From Photobacterium halotolerans DSM 18316 (GTDB taxonomy: Bacteria > Pseudomonadota > Gammaproteobacteria > Enterobacterales > Vibrionaceae), in the NCBI RefSeq assembly GCF_000425165.1, contig NZ_KE384320.1:468994-532993 (forward strand): a stretch of DNA of 64,000 nt, in the 5' to 3' direction. The translations under genes and the position numbers were made by a program. The notes beneath the pieces are model-generated. The model worked only from the letters and a program-made list of their open reading frames with translations, did no database searches and had not been told where the DNA came from. This document shows positions 10,879 through 21,083 of this stretch, piece by piece; position 1 is the first letter of the stretch; the number at the start of each line of letters is the position of its first letter.

Positions 10879-12060
10879 TTACGATGATGTCTGACTGTCC
10901 TTAACGGCCTTGGCGGCCGGAAGCGAACGGTGCAGCAGTATATAGCCGACAACCGCTGCGGTGGTCGAACCTATCAGGATACCCAGCTTGGAGTAAGTAA
11001 TCAGCTCGAGATCAGCACCGCTGAATGCCAGCATTGAAATAAATATCGACATAGTAAAACCGATACCGCACAGCACAGACACCGCAAATATCTGACCAAA
11101 ACCCGTCCCTTCCGGCAAACGCGCTATCCCCATTTTCACTGCCAGATAACTCGCGGTAAAAATACCCAGCGGCTTACCAACAAACAGGCCCAGCGCAATC
11201 CCCAGCGGCAGCATCGCAGTCAGACCTTCAACCGACACTCCTGCCAACGAAATCCCCGCATTCGCAAAGGCGAACAACGGCAATATCAGATACGCGACAT
11301 ACGGGTGTAACCCATGCTCCAGCGTCTTGAGCGGCGAGATTTCTTTGCCCTGCTTATCCTTGCCCTGAAGCGGGATGGCAAAGCCCAACACCACACCTGC
11401 CAGCGTGGCATGCACACCGGACTGAAGTACGCTGAACCAGAGCACCAGCCCGACCAGGATATACCAGACCAGATTGGTGACATTGCGTGCGTGCATAATA
11501 AAGAGCACAGCGGTCGCTGCGAACGCCACGGCCAGCGCAATGGCAGACAAATCACTGCTGTAGAACAAGGCGATGATAACAATGACACCCAGGTCATCAA
11601 TAATCGCTAATGCCAGCAAAAAGACTTTCAGGCTAACCGGCACCCGATTACCCAGCAGAGCCATAATACCCAACGCAAACGCGATATCTGTCGCAGCAGG
11701 AATAGCCCAGCCACCAATCGCTACAGGGTCGCTATAGTTGAACAGCACATACACTAAAGCCGGTGCGACCATACCACCCAAAGCCGCGATAGCAGGGAAA
11801 ATCGCTTTCTCTTTGGTATTCAGTGCCCCTTCGATCAGTTCACGTTTCACTTCCAGGCCAATCACCAGAAAGAAAATCGCCATCAGGCCATCGTTGATCC
11901 AATGCTCTATCGATAAACCTGCAATATAAGTATGTAATGCGCCCTCATACACTGATTGCAGAGGCGAATTGGCAATGATCATGGCCAGGGCCGCCGCGAC
12001 GATCAGCAAGATGCCACCGGCAGATTCTAATTTAAAGAATTTCAGAATTACATCGGTCAT
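10879..12060 (-). CDS. nhaA: Na+/H+ antiporter NhaA
   Basis: Inner-membrane electrogenic antiporter for sodium and pH homeostasis, 393 residues with about 12 membrane segments. The ion-binding aspartates are present: Asp125 ([10 protein letters not shown]) and the pair Asp155/Asp156 ([10 protein letters not shown]), equivalent to E. coli D133, D163 and D164. The open frame extends 37 codons further upstream. I chose the ATG giving [16 protein letters not shown] because AAGGAG lies 9 bases before it and the length then fits the family. Probably regulated by NhaR, encoded nearby. Confidence 0.95.
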   Translation of the reverse strand: MTDVILKFFKLESAGGILLIVAAALAMIIANSPLQSVYEGALHTYIAGLSIEHWINDGLMAIFFLVIGLEVKRELIEGALNTKEKAIFPAIAALGGMVAPALVYVLFNYSDPVAIGGWAIPAATDIAFALGIMALLGNRVPVSLKVFLLALAIIDDLGVIVIIALFYSSDLSAIALAVAFAATAVLFIMHARNVTNLVWYILVGLVLWFSVLQSGVHATLAGVVLGFAIPLQGKDKQGKEISPLKTLEHGLHPYVAYLILPLFAFANAGISLAGVSVEGLTAMLPLGIALGLFVGKPLGIFTASYLAVKMGIARLPEGTGFGQIFAVSVLCGIGFTMSIFISMLAFSGADLELITYSKLGILIGSTTAAVVGYILLHRSLPAAKAVKDSQTSS

Positions 12061-12557
12061 TGACCGCAGCTCCTTACTAGTCACTGTAAAATCACACTTT
12101 TTTATTGATGTGCGGTTGAAACAGTGTAGACGCCTACTGACATCTCTGTGAAATCGTTTGTTTAGAGCCAATAGCTCGGAAATTCCGATCTATTGACTGT
12201 AATACACCGTAATACCCGCAGTATCTAACTATCACCCCAGGTCAGTGACAGCACACTTTCCAGAGTAAGCCACTACCACTATGACACTGAAAACCCATCC
12301 GACAAATTTTTTATCTGTTTTTTTTCGACATCCTTCTCTTCAATACTAATAAAAGTTTTATCAAAAAAATCACAGCGTTAAGTCCACAGATAAAAAGATA
12401 GATCCTGATCCCATTCTTTGCTCCTGACCACAAAACACGCAGGTATGTCAGAAAGGATTCTCTGTGTCATATTTCTGAAATATTCGTTCTCTACTATCGC
12501 GCCAACATTCAAAAAACTGACACCAAAATGACATCACAATGTCACGGAGAACAGAAT
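12061..12557. other. Divergent nhaA/nptA intergenic region
   Basis: About 500 bases, AT-rich, with no gene I can support. It must hold the nhaA promoter (and any NhaR site) on the left and the nptA promoter on the right. The only specific element I can point to is a PhoB-like box at 12464-12481. Confidence 0.5.
12464..12481 (+). promoter_or_regulatory. Candidate PhoB box upstream of nptA
   Basis: GTGTCAT-ATTT-CTGAAAT has the 7-4-7 layout of a PhoB box and matches the consensus CTGTCATAWAWCTGTCAY at 14 of 18 positions. A weak -10 (TACTAT, 12492-12497) follows 10 bases later, the spacing expected of PhoB-activated promoters. Confidence 0.35.
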
Positions 12558-13700
12558 ATGACTACCCAAGCCACCACAGCTGAGCCAATGCAAAGCTCCA
12601 TGCGATGGGTTCGTTGGGCAAACCTGGTTTTCATGCTTTATCTGCTGCTGGTCGCAGTCTCACTGGTGAGCGGCGGTTTTAAGTGGTCGGTAGGAGAACA
12701 AGCCAAAACCCTGTTTGAATTTGCCTCTCACCCTATTGCAGGCCTGATGATCGGTCTGGTAGCCACCTCTCTCATCCAATCCTCCAGTACGGTTACCTCT
12801 ATCATAGTGGGTCTTGTTGCCGGGGGGCTGCCGGTTGAAACTGCGATTCCTATGGTAATGGGTGCCAATATAGGCACGACTATGACCAATACACTGGTCA
12901 GCCTGGGCCATGCCCGCTGTAAAGATGAATTCCGCCGCGCATTTTCTGCCGCCACAGTGCATGATTTCTTCAATCTGCTGGCCGTGCTGATCTTCCTGCC
13001 ACTGGAAATGATGTTTGGCCTGCTGCAAAAAATTTCGGCCTGGCTGGTTTCCCCCCTGATGTCGACCGGTGACATGAGTATGAAGGGACTGGACTTCATT
13101 AAGCCTCTGACTAAACCGGCAGTGAATGCAGTAAAAGCGCCGCTGGAATCAATGGGAACCATGGGCGGTGTGATTATGATTGCACTGGGTATCGCGCTCA
13201 TCTTCCTGGCGATTACTGTCATGGGTAAGCTGATGCGCAGCCTGATGGTCGGCCGCGCCCGTGACATCCTGAAAAGTGCCATTGGCCGTGGCCCAATACA
13301 CGGTATCGTGTCAGGCTCCATTGTGACCATACTTGTGCAGTCGTCCTCTACGACAACCAGTTTGATGGTGCCCCTGGTCGGTACCGGCGTGCTGAAAGTA
13401 CGCGATGTGTATCCGTTTACGCTGGGAGCCAACATAGGCACCTGTATTACCGCACTGCTGGCTGCAACCGCCATTTCCGGCGACCATGCCGTGTTTGCCC
13501 TGCAAATTGCGCTGGTGCACCTGTGCTTTAATGTGCTGGCAACCCTGCTGATCTTCGGCTTGCCGTTCCTGCGTGAACTGCCGCTGAAAGGCGCCATTTA
13601 CCTGGGCGAGCTGGCCGTGAAGAGCAAATCGACAGCCGCAGCCTATCTGGGACTGGTCTTTATCATTATCCCGGGCGGTATTCTGGCCTTAACCGCATAA
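12558..13700 (+). CDS. nptA: Sodium-phosphate cotransporter NptA
   Basis: Type II Na+/Pi cotransporter family membrane protein of 380 residues. The family's inverted duplicated QSSS motifs are both visible (TSLIQSSSTVTSI and ILVQSSSTTTSL), each in a hydrophobic repeat followed by a GANIGT sequence. It imports phosphate using the sodium gradient maintained in part by NhaA, encoded next door. A longer frame begins 30 bases upstream, but the chosen ATG has ACGGAG 8 bases before it. A strong terminator follows. Confidence 0.92.
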   Translation: MTTQATTAEPMQSSMRWVRWANLVFMLYLLLVAVSLVSGGFKWSVGEQAKTLFEFASHPIAGLMIGLVATSLIQSSSTVTSIIVGLVAGGLPVETAIPMVMGANIGTTMTNTLVSLGHARCKDEFRRAFSAATVHDFFNLLAVLIFLPLEMMFGLLQKISAWLVSPLMSTGDMSMKGLDFIKPLTKPAVNAVKAPLESMGTMGGVIMIALGIALIFLAITVMGKLMRSLMVGRARDILKSAIGRGPIHGIVSGSIVTILVQSSSTTTSLMVPLVGTGVLKVRDVYPFTLGANIGTCITALLAATAISGDHAVFALQIALVHLCFNVLATLLIFGLPFLRELPLKGAIYLGELAVKSKSTAAAYLGLVFIIIPGGILALTA

Positions 13701-13720
13701 ACAACCTGATGAACGCTAAC

Positions 13721-13753
13721 AATCCCTGCTCACAGTGAGCAGGGATTTTTTTA
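13721..13753 (+). terminator. Terminator of nptA
   Basis: Perfect 12-bp stem AATCCCTGCTCA/TGAGCAGGGATT, 3-base loop, then a U-tract. Confidence 0.95.
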
Positions 13754-13802
13754 TCTGGCGATAAGCCTGGCTGTTAACCTCTGTGTCACCATTGACTGGA
13801 CA

Positions 13803-13828
13803 CAAAAAAGCCCCACATTCGTGAGGCT
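13803..13828 (-). terminator. Terminator of thyA
   Basis: 8-bp stem (AGCCCCAC/GTGAGGCT, one G-U pair) with a 4-base loop; six U residues follow on the minus strand. Confidence 0.85.
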
Positions 13829-13844
13829 CTGGGTTTATCTTTTA

Positions 13845-14696
13845 TCAGACTGAAAACGGATACTGTATCGGCTCATGGTGCTGATAACCTTCAACTCTGA
13901 AATCGTCCATAGTGACCCAGGTTTCCAGATCGTCCAGTGATTTAATCTCTGGGTTAATCACCAGCCGCGGCGATGGGTACGGCTCTCGCTTGAGCTGGAC
14001 ATCGCGCATCAGCGCCAGTTGATCTTCATAGATATGCGCGTTGACAATCTTGTGGTAAGCCTTACCGGCTTTATGGCCTGTAATTTGCGCCATCAGTGCT
14101 AACAAGGTGTAGACCTGAATCTGATTAAAATTGAGCCCGAGCGGCACATCACAGGAACGCTGGTAGCTGGTCAGATACAGGCTGTCCCCCAACAGCGAAA
14201 AAGTATGAGTATGCATACACGGACGCAGGCAGCCCATCTCAAATTCACCCGGGTTGTAAAACGTCAGTATCTCGCCGCGATCGTCGAGGCCTCGGCTCAG
14301 ATCATCGACAATCTTCCGGAGTTGGTCCAGAGTGCTGCCATCAGGCTTACGCCAGCTTCTGCCCTGCACGCCATACACACGGCCCATGTCGTCGGTACCT
14401 TTGCGGTGAGGGTTACTCAGCCATGCCGGATTGTCATTAGCATTGGCATTCCATGTGTTACAACCGATCGCACGAAACTGTGCTGCACTGTCATAGCCAC
14501 GCAGATAGCCGAGCAGTTCGGCAATCGCCGCTTTCCAGTAACTTTTGCGCGTGGTGATCAGCGGAAACTGATTGTTGGCAACATCATAAGTCAGATCAGC
14601 GTTAATCAGCGTCAGGCAACGCTTGCCTGTCCGTTCATTGGCAACCCACTCACCTTCATCGATAATCCGCTGGCATAAATCTAAATACTGTTTCAT
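13845..14696 (-). CDS. thyA: Thymidylate synthase
   Basis: Makes dTMP from dUMP with methylene-tetrahydrofolate. The product is 283 residues, longer and quite different from the 264-residue E. coli type; this is the divergent form found in vibrios and some other gammaproteobacteria. Catalytic Cys160 is in RPCMHTHTF, and the dUMP-binding [15 protein letters not shown] follows at about 178-192. The open frame extends 20 codons upstream, but MKQYLDLCQ is the family N-terminus. It is last in the rppH-ptsP-lgt group, behind a hairpin that may make it partly independent. Confidence 0.93.
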   Translation of the reverse strand: MKQYLDLCQRIIDEGEWVANERTGKRCLTLINADLTYDVANNQFPLITTRKSYWKAAIAELLGYLRGYDSAAQFRAIGCNTWNANANDNPAWLSNPHRKGTDDMGRVYGVQGRSWRKPDGSTLDQLRKIVDDLSRGLDDRGEILTFYNPGEFEMGCLRPCMHTHTFSLLGDSLYLTSYQRSCDVPLGLNFNQIQVYTLLALMAQITGHKAGKAYHKIVNAHIYEDQLALMRDVQLKREPYPSPRLVINPEIKSLDDLETWVTMDDFRVEGYQHHEPIQYPFSV

Positions 14697-14758
14697 TGTC
14701 TCTGTTAACCCAAAATGGCGGGAGAAAATCTGCCGGTAAGCATACCATAATCGCAAAA

Positions 14759-14780
14759 CAGGCAGCCAACGGGCTGCCTG
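14759..14780 (-). terminator. Hairpin between lgt and thyA
   Basis: Perfect 9-bp stem CAGGCAGCC/GGCTGCCTG with a tetraloop, followed by four U residues on the minus strand. It is a weak terminator or attenuator inside the operon. Confidence 0.5.
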
Positions 14781-14789
14781 AAACGACGG

Positions 14790-15596
14790 TTAAGCGGTAC
14801 GGTGATGACCGGCCCGCTTATAGGCCCATACCATCAGCAGTGCCCCGCCTATTACCATAGGCAGAGACAGAATCTGCCCCATGCTGATCCAGCCGGCAAA
14901 CAGGCCAAGCTGAGCGTCGGGTTCACGACAATATTCAACCAGGAACCTGAACGAGCCGTAACCCAGCAGGAAAAGCCCGGATACGGCCCCCGCCGGACGA
15001 GGTTTACGGATAAAGACATTCAGGATGATCAGCAATACCAGGCCTTCCAGGAAAAACTCATATAACTGAGAAGGATGGCGAGGCAGTGGCCCGCCTGTCG
15101 GGAAGACTATTCCCCAAGGAACATCTGTCACCCGGCCCCAAAGTTCGCCGTTGATGAAATTCCCAAGCCGGCCAGCCCCCAGACCAAATGGCACTAACGG
15201 AGCCACAAAATCAGCCACGTCAAAGAAGCGCCGGTTATTGCGGCGGGCATACCAGACCATTGCGGTCATGACACCTAATAAGCCGCCGTGGAAAGACATG
15301 CCGCCGGTCCAGACTTTAAATAAGTAAAGCGGATCGGCCAGGAACACTTCGAAGTTGTAAAACAGGACATAACCCACACGGCCGCCGATGACCACCCCCA
15401 GGAAACCCACAAACAGCAGGTCGCTGACTTGATCTCGAGTCCAGCCGCTGTTTGGCTTATCTGCACGGCGATTTGCCAGCCAGAGCGCAAAGACGAAACC
15501 CAGCAGGTACATCAAGCCGTACCAGCGAATCGCCAGCGGGCCGATTTGAAACAGGATTGGGTCAAAGTTTGGAAAAGTCAGATAACCTTGGCTCAT
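14790..15596 (-). CDS. lgt: Prolipoprotein diacylglyceryl transferase
   Basis: Inner-membrane enzyme that attaches diacylglycerol to the lipobox cysteine, the step before LspA. The 268 residues contain about seven membrane segments, the HGGLLG motif near residue 103 and the Lgt signature [14 protein letters not shown] near 143-156. Its position upstream of thyA is conserved. Two lipoprotein steps (lgt and lspA) and one candidate substrate (the lipoprotein near 26 kb) are in this window. Confidence 0.96.
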   Translation of the reverse strand: MSQGYLTFPNFDPILFQIGPLAIRWYGLMYLLGFVFALWLANRRADKPNSGWTRDQVSDLLFVGFLGVVIGGRVGYVLFYNFEVFLADPLYLFKVWTGGMSFHGGLLGVMTAMVWYARRNNRRFFDVADFVAPLVPFGLGAGRLGNFINGELWGRVTDVPWGIVFPTGGPLPRHPSQLYEFFLEGLVLLIILNVFIRKPRPAGAVSGLFLLGYGSFRFLVEYCREPDAQLGLFAGWISMGQILSLPMVIGGALLMVWAYKRAGHHRTA

Positions 15597-15692
15597 TCAA
15601 CATACTCGTGGTTAATCAATAAAGAAGTTCACGGCGGTACAGCATGTGCCCACAATGAAAAGTCTCATGCCAGTCCCCGTGACTGGCCCGAG

Positions 15693-16490
15693 TTAAAACA
15701 ACATTTTACCACCCACAAATAACAAAAAGATGGCAAAGATCTTTTTCAGTGTCGGGGTCGGTAAGTGACTGACCATCCGCGCGCCATATCGGGTGGTCAG
15801 CACAGAGGTGCAAACCACCCCCAACAGTGCCGGCAGATACACATAACCCAGACTGTAAGGCGGCAGGCTGTCATCGCCACTGCCCGCCACAATAAATCCG
15901 GCCATACCCGCCAGGGCAATAATAGACCCGCAGAAAGCGGCGGTCCCGATAGAGCGGCGCATTTCGACGCCATACCAGCTCAGATAAGGCACGGTCAGCG
16001 AGCCGCCACCTATTCCCGCCAAACTGGCCACCAGGCCAATCACACTGCCACTGGTTGCAATTGCCACCCGGCCCGGAATAGGATGACGCCCGGTGATTTT
16101 CAATGACAGCAGCATTTGCAGCGCCAGTAAAAGCACAATACCAGCAAATATCCTGGGCAGCCAATCCGCAGGTACCCACTCAGCCACAGCGCTCCCGGCA
16201 ATGCCCCCCAGCACCATACCCGGTGCGAGCAACCTGACCAAAGAGGCATCGACATTCCCCAGCCGCAAATGGCTGCGCGCCGAAGAGCCGGACGTCAGCA
16301 CAATACAGGCCAGCGATGTCGCCAGCGCAATATGCATCACTAACGCGGGGTCGATACCGGTCCGGGGTAGCATCCAGACTAACGCGGGAACAATTAATAA
16401 TCCCCCGCCAATTCCCAGTAAGCCCGCCATCAAACCGACTACAGCTCCCAGCCCCATACACATCAGGAGCAGCCATAAGATATCCGGCAT
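15693..16490 (-). CDS. TauE/SafE-family membrane permease
   Basis: Integral membrane protein of 265 residues with about eight hydrophobic segments. It has the glycine-rich duplicated motif of the TauE/SafE (DUF81) family: VGLMAGLLGIGGGLLIVPAL near the N-terminus and a second GIGGGSLTVPYLSW in the middle. Family members export sulfite or organosulfonates, but the substrate here cannot be told. It starts 3 bases after ptsP. A 7-bp hairpin (15669-15687) just after the stop may partly terminate before lgt. Confidence 0.85.
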   Translation of the reverse strand: MPDILWLLLMCMGLGAVVGLMAGLLGIGGGLLIVPALVWMLPRTGIDPALVMHIALATSLACIVLTSGSSARSHLRLGNVDASLVRLLAPGMVLGGIAGSAVAEWVPADWLPRIFAGIVLLLALQMLLSLKITGRHPIPGRVAIATSGSVIGLVASLAGIGGGSLTVPYLSWYGVEMRRSIGTAAFCGSIIALAGMAGFIVAGSGDDSLPPYSLGYVYLPALLGVVCTSVLTTRYGARMVSHLPTPTLKKIFAIFLLFVGGKMLF

Positions 16491-16493
16491 CGC

Positions 16494-18749
16494 TTATTTA
16501 CCCGCCCGGATAAAGCCACCCATACCGCGTTGTTCGACAAACTCTGTTGCCATTTGCCTGACATCATGACCGAAGGTCGCCTGTAACGCCTTATCGGCGA
16601 GTTGCGTCATATCGGCCAGACTGGCATGACGAAGGACATATTTAATTTTGGCAACGTTGCGGGTATTCATACTTAAAGAGCGGTATCCCATTCCAACTAA
16701 GAGTAAGGCGCCGAGAGGATCACCGGCCAGTTCGCCACACACACTGACCGGTATTGATAATGCGTGGCTGGTATCCTGAATGTGCTTCAGTGCCTGAATG
16801 ACTGCCGGATGGAAAGTATCATAGACACTGGCCACACGAGAATTGTTCCTGTCGACAGCTAATAAATATTGCGTTAAGTCGTTGCTGCCTACCGAAATAA
16901 AATCAACCCGCCCTTTCAGGGCCGGCAGCTGATATAAAATCGAAGGGACTTCGATCATGATGCCCAGTCTGGGTCGCTTGAGCACTTGTCCTTTGCTGGC
17001 AGCGTACACAGACACTTCATTAAAAGCACGTTCAATCAATGCCTTGGATTCATCCAGCTCAGGTATGCCGGAAATCATGGGCAAGAGTATGTCCATATTA
17101 TCCAGGCCGATACTGGCCTTGAGCATGGCCCTGACCTGGATGAGGAAAATTTCAGGATGATCCAGGGTAAAACGGATACCACGCCAGCCAAGGAAAGGAT
17201 TATCTTCTTCAATGGTAAGGTATGGCAAAGGTTTATCGCCGCCTATGTCCAGGGTCCGCATTACCACAGATTTGCCCGGGTAAGAGGCCAGTATCGAGCG
17301 GTACTGAGCCGCCTGTTCCTCTTCCGACGGAAAACTGCGCTGCAGTAAAAATGGCACTTCGGTCCGGTACAGGCCGACACCATCAACCCCTTTGTTGACC
17401 GCGATATTGGTGTCGGCACTTAATCCGGCATTCAGATACAGATAGATCCTTTCCTGATCTTCCGTTTCCGCCGCTTTATCCAGATCTTGTTCTACCAGAG
17501 CCGTCAGCTCATTTTCTTCTCTCAGTAACCGCTTGTATTCGGCCAGAATCTGCCGGTTGGGTTCAATGAGCAGATCGCCGCGGTAACCGTCGACCACCAC
17601 CAGAGCGTTGTGCACTTTCTCCGGGACAAAATCGACGCCCATGATGGCAGGAATACCCAGCGCCCGGGAAAGAATGGCCGCATGGGAGTTGGCGGCACCT
17701 TCCTGAGCCACCACAGCAGCCAGTTTATCTCGCGGAATACTGGCCAGCATGGCGGCCGTCAGCTCGCGGGTCAGCAGGACGATCGGAGCATCCCACTGGT
17801 GCTCGACCCCCTCTTCGTTATGAAGGAAAAACAGCAGCCGCTGGCCAAGTTCGCGAATATCGTGCGACCGTTCGCGCAGGTAGTCATCCTTCATATTGGC
17901 AAAGCGGACCGAGTAGGCCTCCACTGTCTGCCTGACGGCCCATTCGGCCTGATCACCACCAGCAACTTTGGCAAACAGATCCTTACGCAGCATGGGATCA
18001 TTGAGCAAATGACTGAAAAGATCAAAAATCGCCAGAGTGTCTTTGTGCAGCTCGCTGTCAAAGCGTTTTCGCAACCGGCGAAACTCATTACTCGCCATCT
18101 CAATAGCAATGCTCAGGCGTTCCTGTTCGAACTCTCTGTCCAGACAGGAGGCCGGTGATACGGCTTCCAGCCGGGGCTGATTGTCATCCCACCAGGCTTT
18201 CGCTATGGCCACCCCGGTCGATGCCGCCGAACCTGTCAGATGCAGTCCGTCCCGATGACCGGGCCACATCCCCTGTGCTTTGGCATGCGCCAGGATCACC
18301 GCCAGCTGTGCGGCCAGCGTGACCATAAAAGATTCTTCGCTTTCCGTGAATTCACGCATATCGCGTTGCTGGATCACCAATACGCCAAGGACTTTGCGCT
18401 GATGGATAATGGGGGTGCCGAAAAAGGAGCGGAAGGTTTCTTCGTTGGTGCCCGGGATATGTTTGAAGTTAGGGTGCTGGCGCGCATCGGCCACATTGAC
18501 AGGTTCAGCCTGACGGCCAACCAGACCGACCAGCCCTTCATCAAAGCCAAGCCCGACCTGGTAAGAAGGCTTAGTCAGGCCCTGGGTCGCCATCAGCATA
18601 TATTGCTTGCGGTGTTCATGAACAATGTAGACTGAGCAGCACTCAGTCTTCATTGCCTGGCAAATACTGACGACCAGCAGATCCAGCGCCTCGATTAATG
18701 TCGGAGCACTGGCCACTTTCTCTACAATTTCTCTTAGCTGGGTCAGCAT
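16494..18749 (-). CDS. ptsP: Phosphoenolpyruvate-protein phosphotransferase PtsP (EI-Ntr)
   Basis: First enzyme of the nitrogen PTS. It autophosphorylates from PEP and passes phosphate to NPr. The 751 residues comprise an N-terminal GAF domain (about 1-165; LDLLVVSICQAMKTECCSVY), then the EI domains. The phospho-histidine motif NSHAAILSRALGIPA lies near residue 360, and the C-terminal PEP-binding barrel includes VCGELAGDP. It lies 19 bases after rppH and 3 bases before the TauE gene, as in the conserved rppH-ptsP-lgt-thyA cluster. Confidence 0.95.
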   Translation of the reverse strand: MLTQLREIVEKVASAPTLIEALDLLVVSICQAMKTECCSVYIVHEHRKQYMLMATQGLTKPSYQVGLGFDEGLVGLVGRQAEPVNVADARQHPNFKHIPGTNEETFRSFFGTPIIHQRKVLGVLVIQQRDMREFTESEESFMVTLAAQLAVILAHAKAQGMWPGHRDGLHLTGSAASTGVAIAKAWWDDNQPRLEAVSPASCLDREFEQERLSIAIEMASNEFRRLRKRFDSELHKDTLAIFDLFSHLLNDPMLRKDLFAKVAGGDQAEWAVRQTVEAYSVRFANMKDDYLRERSHDIRELGQRLLFFLHNEEGVEHQWDAPIVLLTRELTAAMLASIPRDKLAAVVAQEGAANSHAAILSRALGIPAIMGVDFVPEKVHNALVVVDGYRGDLLIEPNRQILAEYKRLLREENELTALVEQDLDKAAETEDQERIYLYLNAGLSADTNIAVNKGVDGVGLYRTEVPFLLQRSFPSEEEQAAQYRSILASYPGKSVVMRTLDIGGDKPLPYLTIEEDNPFLGWRGIRFTLDHPEIFLIQVRAMLKASIGLDNMDILLPMISGIPELDESKALIERAFNEVSVYAASKGQVLKRPRLGIMIEVPSILYQLPALKGRVDFISVGSNDLTQYLLAVDRNNSRVASVYDTFHPAVIQALKHIQDTSHALSIPVSVCGELAGDPLGALLLVGMGYRSLSMNTRNVAKIKYVLRHASLADMTQLADKALQATFGHDVRQMATEFVEQRGMGGFIRAGK

Positions 18750-18768
18750 AAGCGTTACTTTCCCTAGG

Positions 18769-19290
18769 TTAACTCCGCTTGTGTTTACGTTTTAACTTGC
18801 GTTCCTTGCGCTCCTTGAAAGGCATCGCCATCGCCGCGAACTCTTTCAGCGCCCGGCGATAAACGTCCCGTTTAAAGGACACAACCTGACGAACCGGATA
18901 CCAGTAGCTGACCCAACGCCAGCCATCGAACTCCGGTGTACTGCCACGCTGCATGTTCACCTTAGACTCATCGCATTCCAGACTCAGCAAAAACCATTTT
19001 TGCTTTTGTCCGATACAAACTGGTTTGGAATCCCACCTTACCAGACGTTTAGGCAATTTGTATCGCAGCCAATGGCGGCTGGATGCCAGAATCCTGACGT
19101 CTTTTCTGGTGAGACCCACTTCCTCATACAGTTCACGGTACATGGCCTGTTCCGGGGTTTCCCCTTCATCAATACCGCCTTGTGGAAACTGCCAAGAGTG
19201 TTGTCCATATCGTCGAGCCCAAAATACCTGGCCATGGCTGTTACAGATAACTATCCCCACATTAGGGCGATATCCATCGCCATCAATCAC
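18769..19290 (-). CDS. rppH: RNA pyrophosphohydrolase
   Basis: Nudix hydrolase that removes pyrophosphate from 5' ends of mRNA and so triggers RNase E decay. The 173 residues carry the full Nudix box at 38-60 (GGIDEGE then REL and EEVGL) and the N-terminal [14 protein letters not shown] typical of RppH. The C-terminus is very basic ([14 protein letters not shown]). It is first gene of the ptsP operon and is divergent from mutH across a long AT-rich region. Confidence 0.95.
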   Translation of the reverse strand: MIDGDGYRPNVGIVICNSHGQVFWARRYGQHSWQFPQGGIDEGETPEQAMYRELYEEVGLTRKDVRILASSRHWLRYKLPKRLVRWDSKPVCIGQKQKWFLLSLECDESKVNMQRGSTPEFDGWRWVSYWYPVRQVVSFKRDVYRRALKEFAAMAMPFKERKERKLKRKHKRS

Positions 19291-19401
19291 TGGACGACCT
19301 CAAGTAAAAATATCAATTAACAGTGATTTTTTCACAGAATTAGCCTCAGGGTAAACATTCATTGTCATCAATCACTGTTTTTTCCTACCTAGCACTCACT
19401 T

Positions 19402-19810
19402 TATGGATAACTTAAGAGGAATTCAGAGGTTATAAACAAAGAAATGAGACCTCTCCCACATTTATTCACGCTTTCTGTGGATAGTTGTGTGTAGAAGCTC
19501 TTTTATTGTCCATTTAATCAACAATAAAGCAGGATCCAAACAATTGCCACCCGAGCACAGCAATAATTACAAACACCTTAAAATCATAAGCTTATATAAC
19601 CATTCAGTTTGAGACAGAGTGTAAACTTCACCCCCTTGTCTGAGGATCATTACGACTGGTTAAAGATCAACCACCCTTGGCTTTATCCACACCCTTTAAT
19701 AATTAACGGTTAAATAACCAGCGCAAAGCCGTCTAAATACTGCACAAAACCCTGTGGATTCGTCCAGCTCACACAGTATTCACATTGTTCAAAAAATTAC
19801 CTGTGGATAT
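19402..19810. promoter_or_regulatory. Cluster of DnaA-box-like sites in the rppH-mutH gap
   Basis: The 634-base gap between rppH and mutH has no gene. It is AT-rich and holds sites matching TTATNCACA: a perfect TTATCCACA at 19683-19691; 8/9 matches at 19402-19410 (reverse), 19462-19470, 19476-19484 (reverse), 19776-19784 and 19802-19810 (reverse); and a 7/9 match at 19753-19761. Fewer than one 8/9 match is expected by chance in this length. It may be a DnaA titration or regulatory region, or it may control mutH and rppH. Confidence 0.55.
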
Positions 19811-19924
19811 CTTCATCCCAGGATCCAACACAAACCGCCAGATCAAGCGGACAGTCATTCACCTGCACAAAGCGCCAAATGTGTTAAAATACATGGCCAA
19901 GTTTTCGAGAAGTAATTCATCCCA

Positions 19925-20605
19925 ATGACGATCTCCAGACAACCCGCTCCTACCTCAGAATCTGAACTCTTCAACCGGGCACAGGCACTGGCCGGCCTGA
20001 CGCTGGGCGAGCTGGCTGAGCAGGCAGGACAAATCACCCCACCGGATTTACGCCGGGATAAAGGCTGGGTGGGCCAGTTGCTGGAATGGCATCTGGGGGC
20101 AACGGCAGGCAGCCAGCCCGTTCCTGATTTCGCCAATTTGGGCATTGAACTCAAAACCATCCCCATCAGTCATCAGGGAAAACCACTGGAAACCACCTTT
20201 GTTTGTGTTGCCCCTCTGATTGGCTTGCAGGGTGTAAACTGGGAAAACAGCCATATCCGGCACAAGCTCGCCCGGGTCCTGTGGATCCCCGTTGAAGGGG
20301 AGCGTGAAATTCCGCTTGCTGAACGCCATGTCGGCTCCCCTTTGTTGTGGAGCCCGTCTGCCGACGAAGAAGCCCGGTTACGCCAGGACTGGGAAGAGCT
20401 GATGGAACTGATAGTACTGGGAAAAGTGGAGCAGATTACGGCACGCCACGGCGAAGTCCTGCAGTTAAGGCCCAAAGCCGCCAACAGCAGAGCGCAGACC
20501 GATGCTTACGGCGCAGACGGCCATCCGATCAAAACCTTGCCCCGGGGCTTTTATCTCAAAACCCAGTTCACCGCCGAGCTGCTCAAACGCCACTTTATGC
20601 TCTGA
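19925..20605 (+). CDS. mutH: DNA mismatch repair endonuclease MutH
   Basis: Nicks the unmethylated strand at hemimethylated GATC during Dam-directed mismatch repair. The 226 residues show the catalytic set of the type II restriction-like fold: Glu54 (LEWHLG), Asp68 (PDFANLG) and Glu75-x-Lys77 (GIELKT), equivalent to E. coli E56, D70, E77 and K79. Length matches the family (229). It is monocistronic and converges on the next gene. Confidence 0.96.
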   Translation: MTISRQPAPTSESELFNRAQALAGLTLGELAEQAGQITPPDLRRDKGWVGQLLEWHLGATAGSQPVPDFANLGIELKTIPISHQGKPLETTFVCVAPLIGLQGVNWENSHIRHKLARVLWIPVEGEREIPLAERHVGSPLLWSPSADEEARLRQDWEELMELIVLGKVEQITARHGEVLQLRPKAANSRAQTDAYGADGHPIKTLPRGFYLKTQFTAELLKRHFML

Positions 20606-20616
20606 CAACCCGACGA

Positions 20617-20919
20617 TCAGACATTAATGATCATGTCATCCTGACAACACTCAGGTTTACCATCCAGTGAGAATTCATCATGAGGATCTATCGTCCTTAA
20701 AGTGATCGACTTGATCCCAAGCGGCCGCAGAAAATCCCGCACCTGCTCCATGGTCTGAAAATGCAGCATGTTGTCATCTTCATCCTTTAATGGTTCAAGG
20801 TGATGTTTATACTCAACTTCCATCAGATAGTCTGCACGACCTGCATAGCTGGTCAGTACGCATTTAGGGGCCTCTTCGCCGGGCGACTTAACCCAGTGCT
20901 TGAATTGGGACAGTTTCAT
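20617..20919 (-). CDS. Small protein resembling DUF6482
   Basis: A 100-residue soluble protein of unknown function. The central part (DYLMEVEYKHHLEPLKDEDDNMLHFQTMEQVRDFL is the region, about 32-66) has the strand-strand-helix feel of DUF6482 proteins of gammaproteobacteria; this is by eye only. The ATG giving MKLSQFKHW is 7 bases after AAAAGG, and a GTG two codons upstream is the alternative. The acidic C-terminus has a CC pair. It converges on mutH with only 11 bases between stops. Confidence 0.65.
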   Translation of the reverse strand: MKLSQFKHWVKSPGEEAPKCVLTSYAGRADYLMEVEYKHHLEPLKDEDDNMLHFQTMEQVRDFLRPLGIKSITLRTIDPHDEFSLDGKPECCQDDMIINV

Positions 20920-21083
20920 GATCACACCTTTTCAAGGGAACTGTATTAACTATGTGCGAACATTCGCCTGTCGGCAAGGTTTGACTGTGCGGCCTATGAG
21001 ATAACTGCTTCATTTTACTGCGGCTTCTCAGTAACCCTTTCCTAGGTTATAGTCAGAGAGAATTTGCGGTCCAAGGAGGGCAA

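Noticed and set aside
12517..12545. Three PhoB-half-site-like repeats at 11-base intervals (CTGACAC, ATGACAT, ATGTCAC)
   Set aside because: They abut the nptA ribosome site, too close to the start for activation, and each matches only 5 of 7 positions.
12728..13597. 289-codon minus-strand frame opposite nptA
   Set aside because: Low-complexity Ser/Pro/Ile composition typical of the antisense of a membrane protein gene; nptA motifs are clear.
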